Source: Methylocystis sp. L43
GTDB lineage: Bacteria > Pseudomonadota > Alphaproteobacteria > Rhizobiales > Beijerinckiaceae
DNA length: 64,000 nucleotides
Reading direction: 5' to 3'
NCBI RefSeq assembly: GCF_015709525.1
Contig: NZ_JADNRA010000017.1
Location: 26,847-90,846 of the forward strand
Shown in pieces: positions 44,890 to 54,506 of this stretch. Within the stretch, counting starts at the first letter, position 1, and each line of letters begins with the position of its first letter. Made by a program: the position numbers and the translations under genes. The notes below the pieces were generated by a model. That model made no database searches. It worked only from the letters and a program-made list of their open reading frames with translations, and was not told the DNA's origin.

Positions 44890-45306
44890 ATGAACAGAAC
44901 TTTGCTTGTTGCGCTCTCATTCTGCATGGCCGTCGCGGTCGCTCATCCTGTCCGCGCGGAAACCGCCGCGCCGGACAGCAAGATCGTCGTGCCTATGGAA
45001 GCGTTGCCGCGTTATGGCTCGCTGGTTTCCGCTTGGTACAAAAAGCCAGTCTACGATTTGAACGATAAGAAGGTCGGCGTGATCACCGACATGCTGTTTT
45101 CAGGCGGCGAGATCAACGCCGTCATGCTCGACGTCGGCGGCTTTCTCGGCATCGGCGCGAAGCACGTCGCCATTCCGGCCAACGACATCACGGTCACAGA
45201 AAAGAACAACAAGACGTGGCTGACCATCAATACGACGAAGGACATCGTGAAGAAGGCGACCGGCTACAAATATGATGCGGCCGAACACGCCTGGAAGGTG
45301 AAGTAG
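44890..45306 (+). CDS. Secreted PRC-barrel protein 1
   Basis: A 138-residue protein with a signal peptide (LLVALSFCMAVAVAHPVRA) and a PRC-barrel domain: AWYKKPVYDLNDKKVGVITD, INAVMLDVGGFLGIGAKHVA and NNKTWLTINTTKDIVKKATG. First of three tandem paralogues. PRC-barrels usually bind RNA or protein partners; the exported versions of Hyphomicrobiales are uncharacterised. Confidence 0.85.
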   Translation: MNRTLLVALSFCMAVAVAHPVRAETAAPDSKIVVPMEALPRYGSLVSAWYKKPVYDLNDKKVGVITDMLFSGGEINAVMLDVGGFLGIGAKHVAIPANDITVTEKNNKTWLTINTTKDIVKKATGYKYDAAEHAWKVK

Positions 45307-45379
45307 CAAGGGCGCGCCATAAGAGTTTCGCGCGGCCGCGCGCAGTCCGGCCGCCGCTCTTTCAAGAAGGATTTTTTCT

Positions 45380-45799
45380 ATGCTGAAACGCGTCCTCGTC
45401 ACCGTCTCGCTCGGTCTTGCCGCTTTTGCGCCGCTACCGGCCGGCGCCCAGAATGCCCAAACCGAAACCGTTGTCGTCGTGCCGCTCGAAAGGCTGCCGG
45501 TATACGGTTCGGTGGTCTCCGCGTGGTACAAGCAGCCGGTCTATGATCCCAATGAAAAGAAGCTCGGCGCGATCGCCGACATGCTGTTTTCCGCTGACGG
45601 CTCCATAAACGCCGTGATGCTGAACGTCGGCGGTTTTCTCGGCCTCGGGGTCAAGCATATTGCGATTCCCGTGTCCGCGATCACCATCACTCAGAAAAAC
45701 AACAAGAGCTGGCTGACGCTCAATACGACGAAGGACCTGCTGAAGAAGGCTCTCGCGTATAAGTTCGACAAAGCCACCGGTTTGTGGGACCCGATTTGA
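45380..45799 (+). CDS. Secreted PRC-barrel protein 2
   Basis: A 139-residue paralogue of the preceding gene, with signal peptide (VTVSLGLAAFAPLPAGAQ) and the domain AWYKQPVYDPNEKKLGAIAD, INAVMLNVGGFLGLGVKHIA, NNKSWLTLNTTKDLLKKALA. It has AAGAAGG about 8 bases before the ATG. A 73-base gap separates it from copy 1, and the two copies are closer to each other than to copy 3. Confidence 0.85.
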   Translation: MLKRVLVTVSLGLAAFAPLPAGAQNAQTETVVVVPLERLPVYGSVVSAWYKQPVYDPNEKKLGAIADMLFSADGSINAVMLNVGGFLGLGVKHIAIPVSAITITQKNNKSWLTLNTTKDLLKKALAYKFDKATGLWDPI

Positions 45800-45947
45800 T
45801 CGGCTGAACTGTTTCCAAACGCGCGCGGCGGACTCTCGTCTGTTCGGATATCTGCCGCGAAGCTTGGAACATCGATCTTCGATGCTTGTTCTAGGCACAC
45901 ACACGAACGCCGTTCGTTGTGGCTAACAATCATGCACGGAGACAGCC

Positions 45948-46427
45948 ATGCTCAAGTCCTACCTCTTCGCGGGCGCGCTTATCGCGACGCTGTCAGGCGC
46001 GGCTTTGGCCGAACAGATGAATCGCCCGGCCGGCGCCACGGATCGCTCCACGACCGGCGCGATGGACCGTTCGACCACGGGGACGACCGGCGCGCAGCCG
46101 CAATTTCTGACCACGCTTCCGCAGAACGCCCTGCTCGTTTCGAACATTCACAATCAAAACGTCTACGATCCTCAGGAAAATAAGCTCGGCGAAGTCAAGG
46201 ATCTTGTTGTGGATCGCGGCGGCAAGGTCAGCGCGGCGATCATCTCGGTCGGCGGCTTTCTCGGCATGGGCGAGAAGGACGTCGCCGTCGCTTTCAGCGA
46301 TCTCCAGGCTACTGAGCGCAACAACAAATGGTGGTTGACGGTGAACGCCACCAAGGATGAGCTGAAGAACGCGACGGGCTTCCGCTTCGATAAGAACAAG
46401 GGTCTTTGGACCCTCGGCAGCAAGTAA
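45948..46427 (+). CDS. Secreted PRC-barrel protein 3
   Basis: A 159-residue paralogue with a signal peptide (YLFAGALIATLSGAALA), a short Thr/Gly-rich repeat of RSTTG units (residues 28-48), then NQNVYDPQENKLGEVKDLVV, VSAAIISVGGFLGMGEKDVA and NNKWWLTVNATKDELKNATG. It is more diverged than copies 1 and 2 and has its own 148-base upstream region. It ends at a strong terminator shared with dnaB. Confidence 0.85.
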   Translation: MLKSYLFAGALIATLSGAALAEQMNRPAGATDRSTTGAMDRSTTGTTGAQPQFLTTLPQNALLVSNIHNQNVYDPQENKLGEVKDLVVDRGGKVSAAIISVGGFLGMGEKDVAVAFSDLQATERNNKWWLTVNATKDELKNATGFRFDKNKGLWTLGSK

Positions 46428-46446
46428 CCGCCGCCGCCCAACGCTA

Positions 46447-46475
46447 AGCCTCGCCGCTCTGCGGCGGGGCTTTCT
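46447..46475 (+). terminator. Intrinsic terminator after the PRC triplet
   Basis: An 11-bp stem (46447-46457 with 46461-46471, one T-G pair, loop TCT) is followed by TTTCTC. It sits between the convergent PRC and dnaB genes and ends at the dnaB stop codon, so it probably serves the plus-strand operon. Confidence 0.75.
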
Positions 46476-47980
46476 CACATACGCGCCGGCAGCTTGTCCT
46501 CGTCCGCAAGATTGGAGAAGCGCGTCACCTCAGCCTCGAAGGCGAGCTGCACTGTCCCTGTCGGACCATGACGCTGCTTGCCGATGATTGCTTCGGCGCG
46601 TCCATGTGCGCGCTCCATCTCCGCCATCCATTGAATGTGTTCTTCGGTGCCTTCGCGCGGCTCGCGATTGCGCAGATAATATTCTTCTCGGTAGACGAAG
46701 ATGACGACGTCGGCGTCCTGCTCGATCGAGCCTGACTCGCGCAGATCGGACAGCTGCGGCCGCTTGTCGTCGCGGTTCTCCACCTGGCGGGAGAGCTGCG
46801 ACAGCGCGATGATCGGCACATTGAGTTCTTTGGAAAGCGCCTTGAGGCCGGTCGTGATTTCGGTGAGTTCCTGCACGCGATTTTCATTGCGGGAACGCGA
46901 ACCCGCGAGCAGTTGCAGATAGTCCACGACGAGCAGGTCCAGGCCTTTCTGGCGCTTGAGGCGCCGCGCCCGTGCGGTGAGCTGCGCGATCGAAATGCCG
47001 CCGCTCTGATCGATGTAGAAGGGAATGCTCTGCATCTCCCGTGCGGCGTCGGCGATGCGGCGAAAATCATCCTCATTGATGTCGCCGCGCCGGATCTTGT
47101 AACTTGGCACGCCGGATTGCTCGGCGATGACGCGCGTCGCCAATTGCTCGGCCGACATTTCCAAAGAAAAGAAGCCGACGATGCCGCCGTTGATCGTCTT
47201 CTGCGTTCCGTCGGGCTCAGCTTCGAATTGATAGGCGCGCGCAACATTGAAGGCGATGTTCGTGGCGAGAGCGGTCTTGCCCATGCCCGGTCGCCCGGCG
47301 ACGATGATGAGATCGGATTTTTGCAGACCGCCCATCTTTTCGTCGAGATCGAGGAGGCCCGTGGCGACGCCGGACAGATGCCCGTCGCGCATATAGGCGC
47401 TGCTCGCCATGTCGAGCGCCGTAGTGAGCGCTTCGGCAAATCGCTGAAAGCCGCCGTCATAGCGTCCGGTCTCGGCGATCGAATAGAGCTGCCGTTCGGC
47501 TTCTTCGATCTGCGCGCGCGGCGGCGAATCGATCGGCGAATCATAGGCCGTGTTGACGATGTCCTGCCCGATGACGATGAGATCCCGGCGAACCGCGAGA
47601 TCATGAACGGTGCGGCCATAGTCTTCGGCGTTGATGATCGTCGTCGCCTCGGCGGCGAGTCGGGCAAGATAGGCCTGGATCGTCACGCCGGCCGGAAGCT
47701 CGATGTCGGCGAGAAACGTCTTCAGCGTCACGACGGTCGCGAGCTTGCCGGCGCGAATGAGCTGCGCCGCGATTTCATAGATGCGTCGGTGCAAGTCCTC
47801 GGAAAAATGCTCGGGCTTCAGGAAGTCCGAGACCCTGTCGAAAGCGTCATTGTTGACGAGAATCGCGCCAAGCAGCGCTTGCTCGGCCTCGATATTGTGC
47901 GGCGGCGCGCGATAGGCAGGCGCGTCCGGCTGCGCGACCTGAAACGCGCGCCGGCCCGCCAACTGTTCGATTGGTGGCAT
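46475..47980 (-). CDS. dnaB: Replicative DNA helicase DnaB
   Basis: A 501-residue hexameric helicase. N-terminal domain: PHNIEAEQALLGAILVNNDAF. C-terminal RecA-like domain: Walker A AGRPGMGKTALA, VGFFSLEMSAEQLATRV, Walker B DLLVVDYLQLLAG, and RREESGSIEQ-type sensor reading LRESGSIEQDADVVIFVYR. No intein. ATG 47980 (MPPIEQL) is preferred over 48052. It follows rplI, the usual order in alphaproteobacteria. Confidence 0.95.
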   Translation of the reverse strand: MPPIEQLAGRRAFQVAQPDAPAYRAPPHNIEAEQALLGAILVNNDAFDRVSDFLKPEHFSEDLHRRIYEIAAQLIRAGKLATVVTLKTFLADIELPAGVTIQAYLARLAAEATTIINAEDYGRTVHDLAVRRDLIVIGQDIVNTAYDSPIDSPPRAQIEEAERQLYSIAETGRYDGGFQRFAEALTTALDMASSAYMRDGHLSGVATGLLDLDEKMGGLQKSDLIIVAGRPGMGKTALATNIAFNVARAYQFEAEPDGTQKTINGGIVGFFSLEMSAEQLATRVIAEQSGVPSYKIRRGDINEDDFRRIADAAREMQSIPFYIDQSGGISIAQLTARARRLKRQKGLDLLVVDYLQLLAGSRSRNENRVQELTEITTGLKALSKELNVPIIALSQLSRQVENRDDKRPQLSDLRESGSIEQDADVVIFVYREEYYLRNREPREGTEEHIQWMAEMERAHGRAEAIIGKQRHGPTGTVQLAFEAEVTRFSNLADEDKLPARM

Positions 47981-48185
47981 CGGTGATCGGACTTGTTTGA
48001 GACTGTTCCGGGCTGCGAACGCGACGCGCGAGCCTGAGACGCCGTTAACCATACATTAACGGATCGGCGCCGCCAGAGCCTTTTGTCCGCCGCGGCGAGA
48101 AGCGAGTCTTATCCACATGGTGAAAAAGATTCGTTCCGCGCGCGTCCGACTCCTCTTGCATTGACAGAGAATCGGAGCGGGGGCC

Positions 48186-48220
48186 CGGGAAAACGAAACC
48201 GGCGGCCGAAAGGCCGCCGG
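48186..48220 (-). terminator. Intrinsic terminator after rplI
   Basis: A 9-bp perfect GC stem (48199-48207 with 48212-48220) with a tetraloop. On the minus strand it is followed by TTTCGTTTTC, giving a T-rich tail 30 bases after rplI. Confidence 0.8.
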
Positions 48221-48248
48221 CGATGGATGCATGCGCGCCTACGGGAGC

Positions 48249-48812
48249 TTACATCTCGACGTCGCCGGCTTCCGCCAGAGCCGCGCCGACCTCGAGGCCG
48301 AGATCGTCCATCGACGTCTCTTCCCGGATCGTAGCGCTTTCGCCGCGCGCCTGCCGCTCGGCCTCTTCTTCCGAACGGGCCACGTTGATCGTGATCTTCA
48401 CATCGACTTCCGGATGCAAATGCACTGGCGTCTGATGAAGGCCGAGCGTTTTGATGGGGTGCACCAGGACGATCTGATCGCGATTGACCGAGAAGCCCCC
48501 CGCGGTCGCCGCCTCGGCGATATCTCGCGCCGAAACCGAGCCATAGAGCTGGCCGCTCTCGCCCGCCTGGCGAATGATGTTGAAGCTTTGTCCGTTGAGC
48601 TTTTCGGCGACGGCTTCGGCTTCTTTCTTAGCCTCGAGATTGCGCGCCTCGATCTGCGCCCGCTGGGTCTCGAAATGCTTCTTGTTGTTTTCCGTCGCGC
48701 GCAGCGCCTTGCCGCGCGCCAGCAGGAAATTGCGGGCGTAGCCGTCGCGCACGCGCACGGTCTCGCCCATCTGGCCGAGCTTGGCCACGCGTTCCAGCAG
48801 AATGACGTCCAT
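48249..48812 (-). CDS. rplI: 50S ribosomal protein L9
   Basis: A 187-residue L9: [19 protein letters not shown] and [17 protein letters not shown] form the N-terminal domain that binds 23S rRNA, followed by the long connecting helix and the C-terminal domain ([13 protein letters not shown] and [17 protein letters not shown]). The extra acidic tail is usual in alphaproteobacteria. It follows the DUF2232 gene by 52 bases; the usual rpsF-rpsR pair is not upstream of that gene in this window. Confidence 0.95.
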   Translation of the reverse strand: MDVILLERVAKLGQMGETVRVRDGYARNFLLARGKALRATENNKKHFETQRAQIEARNLEAKKEAEAVAEKLNGQSFNIIRQAGESGQLYGSVSARDIAEAATAGGFSVNRDQIVLVHPIKTLGLHQTPVHLHPEVDVKITINVARSEEEAERQARGESATIREETSMDDLGLEVGAALAEAGDVEM

Positions 48813-48864
48813 CTTTGCTACTTCTCCGAGATTGCGGGCTATGTCGAGAAAAACCGGGCGAAAG

Positions 48865-49851
48865 TCAATCCGGTTTTTGCATCGCGGTGGGCCCGGCGTC
48901 CGTCTTTCGGACGCGATAGTTGAAGATCAGGTCGGCGACGCCGAGCGCGGCGAAAAACAGGAGGGGCCACCCCAAAAATCCGAGGGTGAAATAGATGATC
49001 GCCAGCACCAGGGCGCTGGAGCGCGAACCGCGCAGGTAGATATGCGCGACGGCGAGCCCTTGAAACGCAAGCAGCAACCCCATGGTCGTCGCCAGCACCA
49101 ATCCAATCGCGCCGGCGAGGCCGTGGAAGAAGATCAGCGCGATTCCGCTCAGAAAGAGGCCGCCCACCGGCTTGGGCAGGCGGAATTCATTGGCGATGTC
49201 CGGCCAAGGGCGGCTGAGCAGCTTGGAAGCTTGCGCAATCCTTGCGGCGAGCCACAAATTGATGACATGGATCAGCAGGCCGTAGCCGGCGAGGAAGGCG
49301 GGGACGGCGCGCGCGACCGACCCGGACAGCGTCGTCGGGTCAATGCTATCGCCAAGGTCGCGCTCCTTCACCATAATGTCGAGCAGGATGAAGGCGCGCG
49401 CCCGGATCGGATTCAGCGCTTCGTCAAGCGATCCGAAGGCGAGAGTGGCGACAATCAGCCAAAGAATGATCGCGCTCGCCAGAAAGATCGCTGGCGCGAG
49501 CGCCGCCCAGCCCGGCAGATTGCGAGTCAGCCTGTTACGGCCGCCGCGGGGCGCGCCGAGCGCCGCATAGACAGCGGACCACGCGGGCGCCGCGATCAGC
49601 AGCGCATATCCCATGCCGATCACCGGATGCGGCCAGAAGGCCAGGATGATCGACGCCAGTATCGCCGCCGTCGCCCCGTGGATCAGGCCAAAGGCGAAGG
49701 CCACGATCATGATCGGCAGGGGCGCAAGATGCGCCAAGAGGAGCCCGCCGAAGCCGCCGCGCGCGACGACGGCGAAGATCACGGCCGCCGCGACGCCGCC
49801 GAGAATCGACACGGCGAAATTCGGCCAAGAGAGGGCGTTCTTGTCGGACAA
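48865..49851 (-). CDS. DUF2232 membrane protein
   Basis: A 328-residue polytopic membrane protein with eight or nine spans, matching the DUF2232 family found next to rplI in alphaproteobacteria (relative of the energy-coupling-type S components). Typical parts are [37 protein letters not shown] and [20 protein letters not shown]. The substrate is unknown. ATG 49851 has a plausible GGAA upstream. Spacing suggests cotranscription with rplI. Confidence 0.82.
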   Translation of the reverse strand: MSDKNALSWPNFAVSILGGVAAAVIFAVVARGGFGGLLLAHLAPLPIMIVAFAFGLIHGATAAILASIILAFWPHPVIGMGYALLIAAPAWSAVYAALGAPRGGRNRLTRNLPGWAALAPAIFLASAIILWLIVATLAFGSLDEALNPIRARAFILLDIMVKERDLGDSIDPTTLSGSVARAVPAFLAGYGLLIHVINLWLAARIAQASKLLSRPWPDIANEFRLPKPVGGLFLSGIALIFFHGLAGAIGLVLATTMGLLLAFQGLAVAHIYLRGSRSSALVLAIIYFTLGFLGWPLLFFAALGVADLIFNYRVRKTDAGPTAMQKPD

Positions 49852-50109
49852 GATTGGGTTCCGCTGACGGCGTGTCGCGCATTTGGCGCATGACGCGAAA
49901 GGCGCCGCCCGGCGGGCCGTCGACGCTCCAGCGTTTTAGGAGGTCGCAGCCCAAAGGGCAAGGCGGCGCAGCCGTTGGCGAATTTCGGACAAATTTCTTG
50001 TCGTCCCGCCGCGCCTTTTGCGTGCGCTCGCGCTCGAACAAATCGCGCGAGGGAAAGTTAATTCTCCAGACATCTAGGCGGGCGTCGGTGCGCTGCCAGG
50101 AGAACGACA

Positions 50110-50490
50110 ATGAAGCTAATAAGTTACGCTTGGGCGGCGGTCCTCGCCTCGGGGCTGAGCTTTTGCTCCGTGACGGCCGGGCTGGCTCACCATCAGTTCC
50201 TCGTCGAGTCGTTCCCTGCATCGAGACAGCGGGTCGTTAAGCCCGTGCGTCAAATTAAACTGGTGTTTGAAGGGAAGGCTGACGCCGTCATCTCAACGAT
50301 CACGCTCAAGAGCAGAAACGGCCTGGTGATCGCGAAAGCGACCCAGAAACAAGCCTCCAAAGAGTTGATCCTCGACACGCCGGTGCTGCAGCCCGGACTT
50401 TATGAGGTCGACTACCGTGTGCTGGCGACGGACGGCGCGATCGTCGAGGGCGCTTTTCCCTTTATCGTCGAGCCGTCCCTTTCGGCCTGA
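50110..50490 (+). CDS. CopC-like periplasmic copper-binding domain protein
   Basis: A 126-residue protein: signal peptide ending CSVTAGLA, so the mature chain would begin with His (HHQFLVESFPAS), as in CopC where His1 binds copper. The rest follows the CopC beta-sandwich (VRQIKLVFEGKADAVISTI, PGLYEVDYRVLATDG). The second copper histidine after DG in CopC is Ala here (TDGAIVEG). No copD follows. It may be a partner in copper handling or a degenerate form. Confidence 0.8.
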   Translation: MKLISYAWAAVLASGLSFCSVTAGLAHHQFLVESFPASRQRVVKPVRQIKLVFEGKADAVISTITLKSRNGLVIAKATQKQASKELILDTPVLQPGLYEVDYRVLATDGAIVEGAFPFIVEPSLSA

Positions 50491-50512
50491 GCGTCGCGGA
50501 AAAGTTGACAGA

Positions 50513-53068
50513 CTAAGGCTGGCGTAACTCCGGACCGGGACGTCCGGAGAGCGCCCGCCAGACGCCGGCGAGGCCGAGGGCGGTGGTGACGGCGAGAGTC
50601 GCGAGCGAGATAAGCGTCACGGTCCAGGGCAGGAAGGCGAAATCGATCTTCATCAGGATCGTGGTCATGGCGTAGGCGGCGCCGGATCCGGCTGCGACCG
50701 CAATCAGGGATGCGGCGAGACCGACCAGCGCAAATTCCAACGCGTAGGCTGTGGCCAGCCAGGTCCGGGTCGCGCCGAGCGTCTTCAACACCACCGAGTC
50801 GTGCAACCTTGCGCGCTGGGCGCTCGCAAGCGCGCTCGCGAGCGCCAGCACCGCCGTGACAATGGCGAGTCCCGCCGCGGCGCGCGCGGCCAACGCCAAC
50901 TGTCCGGCAATCTTGTCGATCGCCGCCAGCGCATCCTTGACGCGAACTGACACGATGCTCGGAAAACGTTTCGCCGCCTCCCGCGCGAGCTGCGCGTCCT
51001 TCGCGTCGCGCGCCGCGACCGATGGCGCGCCGTAGGCCACGGTGAAGAGTTCGGTATAGGGCGCGCCGGCAAAAACATTGGGCGAAAACACCATGATGAA
51101 ATTGATGGCGTAACTGCGCCAATCCACCCGGCGCAGATTGGCGACCTTCGCTGTTATCTCCCTGCCGAGCACATTGACCCGAATCGAGTCGCCAACGCTC
51201 AGACCCAATCCTTCGGCGACCTTCTGCTCCAGCGATACGAGCGGCGGGCCGACGTAATTCGCCGGCCACCATTCGCCTTCGGCAAGCGCGGAGTTCGCCG
51301 GAAGCGCAGCGGAAAACGTTACGCCGCGGTCGCCGTCGAGCGCCCATTTGGCGTCGTCGGCCACGGCGATCTTCTCGACCGGCGCGTCTTTCACGGCGAC
51401 GATGCGCCCCCGCATCATCGGCACATGTTCGATGCGGGCGCCGGGCGCCTCGGCAGAGAGGAAATCAACAAAGCCCTCAGTTTGCGCCTTCGGCACGTCA
51501 ATGAAGAAGAAATTGGGAATCTCTCCCGCGTCGGCCCGCGCCAACTCGTTGTGAATCGCGCCTTCCACCAGCGCGAGCGAAATGAGCAGGGTTTGCGTCA
51601 GGCCGATCGAGATCATCAGCGCCGGCGTCAGGCTTTTCGGCCGCCAGATGTTGGCGAGCGCGAACCGCAGCCGCGCGTCACGCAAACGCGGAAGGCTGCG
51701 GGCCAGCCGCATGGCGACCCATGCCGCGCCGCGCAGCAGGGCGAAGGCCGCGACAGCGGCGGCGACATAGGTCGCGCCGAGCTTCACGTCAAAGGACGTC
51801 GCCATGACGAGGGCTGCCAGCGCAATCGCCGCCGCCGATGCGCCTGCGCGGTAGCGTGCGAGCGTCGCGCCCCGCTGGTCGTCGCGCAGCAGCGCCGCTA
51901 CGGGAATTTCATGCGCGCGGCCGAGGGGAACAAGCGCGAAAACGAGGACGACGAGCAGCCCGTACAGAGCGCCATAGAGCGCGCCTTGCGCGTCGAGCGA
52001 CGCCGATACGGGGAGATCGGCGAGATCGCGCAGCGCTTGCGCCGCGCCCCAGGGAATCGCCGCGCCGGCGACGAGCCCCAGCAGGATGGCCAAAGACGCC
52101 GCCGCCAGAACCTCGGCGAGGGCGATTCTGAAGACCCGAGAGCCCTCGGCGCCGAGCGCCTTCAAAATCGCGAATTGCGCGCGCTTGCGCTCGACAAAGC
52201 CCTGCACGGCGTTCGCGACGCCGGCGCCGCCGGCGACGAGGGCGGTGAGCGCGACGAGGGTGAGCAGCTGGGCGAACCGGTCGAGATTGCGTGAGAACTG
52301 CGGCGAGACGGCGTCCCGCGTGCGCGACTCCCATCCGGCTTGCGGAAAGGCGTTCGCGGCGGCGGCGGCGAACGCCTTGAGGTCGGCGTCGGCGCCCTCG
52401 CGAAGCGTGACGCGGATGACATGCCGGACGATCGAGCCCGGCGTCGCCAGTTCCGCGCCTGAGAGCGCGGCGCGCGTCATCATGATGCGCGGTCCAAAGC
52501 CAATTCCGCCCGCGAGCTTGTCGGGTTCGCTGCGCAGAATCGCGCGCAGCGAAAAGCGCGAAACGCCGATCATCACCGTGTCGCCGAGCTTGGCGTCGAG
52601 GCGCGCGAGCAGCATCGGATCGACCGCGACCCCCGGCAGCCCCTCTCGTACCTCCAGCGCCTCGGTCAAAGACATGTCGGGATCGAGCGATACCGCGCCG
52701 AAAGTTGGGTAGGTCGCGGGATCGACGGCTTTGATCTCCACCAGCGCGGCCTCGCCGTCGTCGCGCCGGGCCATCGCCCGCATCAGCGAAATTTCGGAAA
52801 GCCGGCCGCGCGCCTCGAAGAAGGCGCGTTGCTCGGGCGAAAATTCTCGCGAGACGAGGCTGAAGGAGGCGTCGCCGCCCAATATGGTTCGGCCCTCCCG
52901 TGCGAGCCCCTGCGCCAGCGAGCGGGAAAGGCCGGAGACGCCGGAGATCGCGGCGACGCCGATGACGATGCAGGCGATGAAGACCCCAAAGCCGCGCGGG
53001 TCGCCGAGCAGGTCGCGCAGGGCGAAGCGCAATGCGAAGGGCAGGGCGACGAAGCGCATCGGCTTCAT
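50513..53068 (-). CDS. ABC transporter permease, FtsX-like (YbbP type)
   Basis: An 851-residue permease: N-terminal membrane span, large periplasmic domain, three spans around residues 270-390, a second periplasmic domain and three C-terminal spans. The FtsX-type cores read ALTALVAGGAGVANAVQGFV and FAILKALGAEGSRVFRIALA, and RLHDSVVLKTLGATRTWL. This is the YbbP/FtsX-like family that works by mechanotransmission instead of classical transport. Its ATG overlaps the ATPase stop (ATGA). Confidence 0.88.
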   Translation of the reverse strand: MKPMRFVALPFALRFALRDLLGDPRGFGVFIACIVIGVAAISGVSGLSRSLAQGLAREGRTILGGDASFSLVSREFSPEQRAFFEARGRLSEISLMRAMARRDDGEAALVEIKAVDPATYPTFGAVSLDPDMSLTEALEVREGLPGVAVDPMLLARLDAKLGDTVMIGVSRFSLRAILRSEPDKLAGGIGFGPRIMMTRAALSGAELATPGSIVRHVIRVTLREGADADLKAFAAAAANAFPQAGWESRTRDAVSPQFSRNLDRFAQLLTLVALTALVAGGAGVANAVQGFVERKRAQFAILKALGAEGSRVFRIALAEVLAAASLAILLGLVAGAAIPWGAAQALRDLADLPVSASLDAQGALYGALYGLLVVLVFALVPLGRAHEIPVAALLRDDQRGATLARYRAGASAAAIALAALVMATSFDVKLGATYVAAAVAAFALLRGAAWVAMRLARSLPRLRDARLRFALANIWRPKSLTPALMISIGLTQTLLISLALVEGAIHNELARADAGEIPNFFFIDVPKAQTEGFVDFLSAEAPGARIEHVPMMRGRIVAVKDAPVEKIAVADDAKWALDGDRGVTFSAALPANSALAEGEWWPANYVGPPLVSLEQKVAEGLGLSVGDSIRVNVLGREITAKVANLRRVDWRSYAINFIMVFSPNVFAGAPYTELFTVAYGAPSVAARDAKDAQLAREAAKRFPSIVSVRVKDALAAIDKIAGQLALAARAAAGLAIVTAVLALASALASAQRARLHDSVVLKTLGATRTWLATAYALEFALVGLAASLIAVAAGSGAAYAMTTILMKIDFAFLPWTVTLISLATLAVTTALGLAGVWRALSGRPGPELRQP

Positions 53069-53754
53069 GACGGCGCCCGCTCGCTCGCCTCGATGCGGCC
53101 CGAGCGCAGCAGAACACGCCGGCTGCAGCGTGCGGCGAGCGCCGCATCATGGGTGACGAGCACGAGCGTCGCGCCGCGGCGGCGTTGTTGCGCGAACATG
53201 AGTTCAATCACCGCGGCCCCGGTTTCCGAATCGAGATTGCCGGTGGGCTCGTCGGCCGCGAGAATCAGCGGGTCGGGCGCGAGCGCCCGGGCGAGCGCCA
53301 CCCTCTGCTGCTCGCCTCCCGACAGCTGAGCTGGATAGTGGGCCAGGCGCTCAGCGAGCCCGACCGCCGCAAGCTCGGCCTCGGCGCGCGCGAAAGCGTC
53401 TGATTTCCCGGCGAGTTCCAGTGGAATGGCGACATTCTCCAGCGCCGTCATGGTGGGGATCAGCTGGAAAGACTGGAAAACGATCCCTATGTTTTCTCCG
53501 CGGAAACGCGCGAGCGCGTCTTCCGAAAGGGCGCCAAGATCGCGCCCGTCAATCCTGACGCTTCCGGCGTCGGGTCGCTCCAGTCCGGCGAGGGTCATGA
53601 GCAAAGTCGATTTGCCCGAGCCGGACGGTCCCAGAAGAGCGACAGTTTCGCCTTGCGCTACGCTCAGGCTGACAGTCTTGAGCACATGCACGCGGGCGGC
53701 GCCTTCGCCGAGCGTGAGATCGACGCCTTCAACTTCGATGACTTGTCGCAGCAC
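53065..53754 (-). CDS. ABC transporter ATP-binding protein (YbbA type)
   Basis: A 229-residue ATPase of the LolD/YbbA/MacB group: Walker A LLGPSGSGKSTLLMTLAGLE, signature AQLSGGEQQRVALARALAPD, Walker B LILAADEPTGNLDS and VTHDAALAARC. The downstream permease is of YbbP type, so a lipid- or envelope-related role, possibly with the divergent esterase, is likely. Confidence 0.93.
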   Translation of the reverse strand: MLRQVIEVEGVDLTLGEGAARVHVLKTVSLSVAQGETVALLGPSGSGKSTLLMTLAGLERPDAGSVRIDGRDLGALSEDALARFRGENIGIVFQSFQLIPTMTALENVAIPLELAGKSDAFARAEAELAAVGLAERLAHYPAQLSGGEQQRVALARALAPDPLILAADEPTGNLDSETGAAVIELMFAQQRRRGATLVLVTHDAALAARCSRRVLLRSGRIEASERAPS

Positions 53755-53765
53755 GGAGCAAAACC

Positions 53766-54476
53766 TTGAATGATGCGCCGCATTCGACGCCCGCAGTCCA
53801 GTCGCCTTATTGCGCTTTCCGCCGTTCTCTCCAAGCCGCGGCTCTCGCGTCCTTGGCCCTGTTGACCATGGCGCTTACATCCGCGCGCGCCGAACCCGTG
53901 CGCATCCTCGCCTTTGGCGACAGCCTGACGGCGGGGCCCGGCATCGGCGCAGAAGATTCGCTTCCGGCGCAGCTCAAGAGACGGCTCAGCGAGGACGGAT
54001 ATAATGTCGAGGTCGTCCAAGGGGGCGTTTCGGGCGACACGACGACGACAGGGCTCGCGCGCCTCGACTATACCCTTGGCGCCGGGCCTTTCGACATCGC
54101 CGTTGTGGAACTCGGCGCGAATGACATGCTGAACGGGCATGATCCGAAAATAACGCGCGCCAATCTCGATCGGATTCTTGCGACGTTAAGGCAGAAAGGC
54201 GTTCGCCCGGTGCTGACGGCGATGGTCTCAAGCGCGAATCACGGGCAAGCTTACAAGAAGGAATTCGATTCGGTTTATCCGGATCTTGCCGCCAAACATG
54301 AGGTGCCGCTTGTGCCCTTTATCTTGGAAGGCGTCTGGGGCTCGCCCGCGCTCCTCATCTCGGACGGCATTCATCCCAACGCCGCCGGCGTGGCGAAAAT
54401 CGTCAAAAAAATCGCGCCCTATGTTGAAAGAACGCTCGTTTCCATGGGGGCGCGTAGGACCTCGCGCGCGCAATGA
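53766..54476 (+). CDS. GDSL-family arylesterase/thioesterase (TesA-like)
   Basis: A 236-residue SGNH hydrolase. Signal peptide near residues 20-42 (ALASLALLTMALTSARA), block I ILAFGDSLTAGPGIG with the nucleophile Ser, block II GGVSGDTT, block III VVELGANDML and block V SDGIHPNAAG (Asp-His). In E. coli tesA lies beside ybbA-ybbP in the same way. The start at TTG 53766 gives a longer leader; ATG 53868 just before the cleavage site is too short. Confidence 0.88.
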   Translation: MNDAPHSTPAVQSPYCAFRRSLQAAALASLALLTMALTSARAEPVRILAFGDSLTAGPGIGAEDSLPAQLKRRLSEDGYNVEVVQGGVSGDTTTTGLARLDYTLGAGPFDIAVVELGANDMLNGHDPKITRANLDRILATLRQKGVRPVLTAMVSSANHGQAYKKEFDSVYPDLAAKHEVPLVPFILEGVWGSPALLISDGIHPNAAGVAKIVKKIAPYVERTLVSMGARRTSRAQ

Positions 54477-54506
54477 GGCTGCGCGATCCCGCTTGGGGAG
54501 GATGGC

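Noticed and set aside
48781..49893. 370-codon plus-strand frame opposite DUF2232
   Set aside because: It is antisense to a membrane protein gene that fits its operon; the plus frame is low-complexity Arg/Gln/Asp sequence.
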